Assembly (NCBI RefSeq): GCF_036924595.1
Contig: NZ_JAZHRV010000001.1
Coordinates: 3,596,001-3,660,000, forward strand
Direction of reading: 5' to 3'
Origin: Bradyrhizobium algeriense
GTDB lineage: Bacteria > Pseudomonadota > Alphaproteobacteria > Rhizobiales > Xanthobacteraceae
DNA: 64,000 nucleotides
The translations under genes were made by a program, and so were the position numbers. Shown here in pieces: positions 63,874 to 64,000 of this stretch. The notes below the pieces were generated by a model that saw only the letters and a program-made list of their open reading frames with translations, ran no database searches and was not told the origin of the DNA. Every line of letters starts with the position of its first letter. Position 1 is the stretch's first letter.

Positions 63874-64000
63874 TCAGCCGACCACTTCCGTCACCGGCTG
63901 CAGATCGATGGCAAACGTTTCCAGAAACTTCGACGTCATGATGTAGAAGCCGACCGAGAGCTGCAGTTCGACGAGCGCGGCCGCCGTCAGTTTCGAGGCA
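63874..64000 (-). CDS. Carboxymuconolactone decarboxylase-family protein, C-terminal end
   Basis: Only the last 42 residues are present. They read 'LVELQLSVGFYIMTSKFLET' and end 'PVTEVVG' at a TGA (63874-63876), a tail typical of the CMD/AhpD-like family of small redox or decarboxylase proteins. No start is in the window, and the active-site CxxC would lie outside, so peroxidase or decarboxylase type cannot be decided. Confidence 0.6.
   Translation of the reverse strand, partial: ASKLTAAALVELQLSVGFYIMTSKFLETFAIDLQPVTEVVG

Overview
The window looks like a chromosomal segment of a Bradyrhizobium-like member of the Nitrobacteraceae (Alphaproteobacteria, Rhizobiales). Coding sequence is GC-rich with strong Shine-Dalgarno sites. 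Many gene families are typical of that group: phasin, TAXI-TRAP, orphan CoxL-like hydroxylase subunit, DUF188, MAPEG and many CoA-pathway genes. Intergenic spaces carry several families of short palindromic repeats. This placement comes from recognising gene and repeat families, not from a database search. I saw no rRNA, tRNA or CRISPR array.

Region 1 (1-11.8 kb) is accessory. It holds a cut-off LysR gene, an IS481-type insertion sequence, a divergent LysR/SDR pair, a small NADP-dependent oxidoreductase, a broken TetR gene, a RibD-like reductase and a YCII/DGPF protein. Next come a structured non-coding repeat of about 500 bp, an NmrA-like NAD(P)-binding protein, a VOC protein, a serine hydrolase and two small unknown proteins, one with an RNxxxH (HEPN-like) motif. 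The last codons of guaA are present as a perfect 35-bp direct repeat at 6236-6270 and in guaA itself at 11777-11811, with a shorter copy at 10843-10854. This is the footprint expected of integration at the guaA 3' end.

Region 2 (11.8-28.5 kb) is mostly housekeeping: guaA, an RsmB-type methyltransferase, guaB, a YqaE-like membrane protein, a DHA2-type exporter, phasin, a Crp/Fnr regulator, rlmE and a Ppx/GppA phosphatase. Small stress or unknown proteins and one frameshifted membrane-protein gene lie between them.

Region 3 (28.7-38.7 kb) has a CoxL-like hydroxylase large subunit without its partners, a rhodanese, an AraC regulator, a MaoC-like protein, DUF188, an ABC-F ATPase, a D-threonine aldolase-like enzyme and a BaiN-like flavoprotein.

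Region 4 (38.8-47.9 kb) is a minus-strand valine-degradation operon: mmsA, acyl-CoA dehydrogenase, 3-hydroxyisobutyryl-CoA hydrolase and mmsB. An acyl-CoA synthetase, a MaoC dehydratase and an SDR follow. A divergent LysR gene, likely the regulator, sits at its head.

Region 5 (47.9-59.9 kb) has a TetR/thioesterase pair, an enoyl-CoA hydratase and an MFS transporter. Then comes an IclR-centred locus: an acyl-CoA carboxyltransferase one way, and the other way a stand-alone biotin-carrier protein, a TAXI-TRAP transporter and a three-domain glutaminase-STAS-cNMP protein. No biotin carboxylase is present. Region 6 (60-64 kb) has tex, an Hsp70-like protein and the end of a carboxymuconolactone decarboxylase-like gene.

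At least fourteen intergenic palindromic repeats punctuate the segment. One family has the GTAG/CTAC feet of REP elements. Some supply stop codons or C-terminal residues to neighbouring genes.
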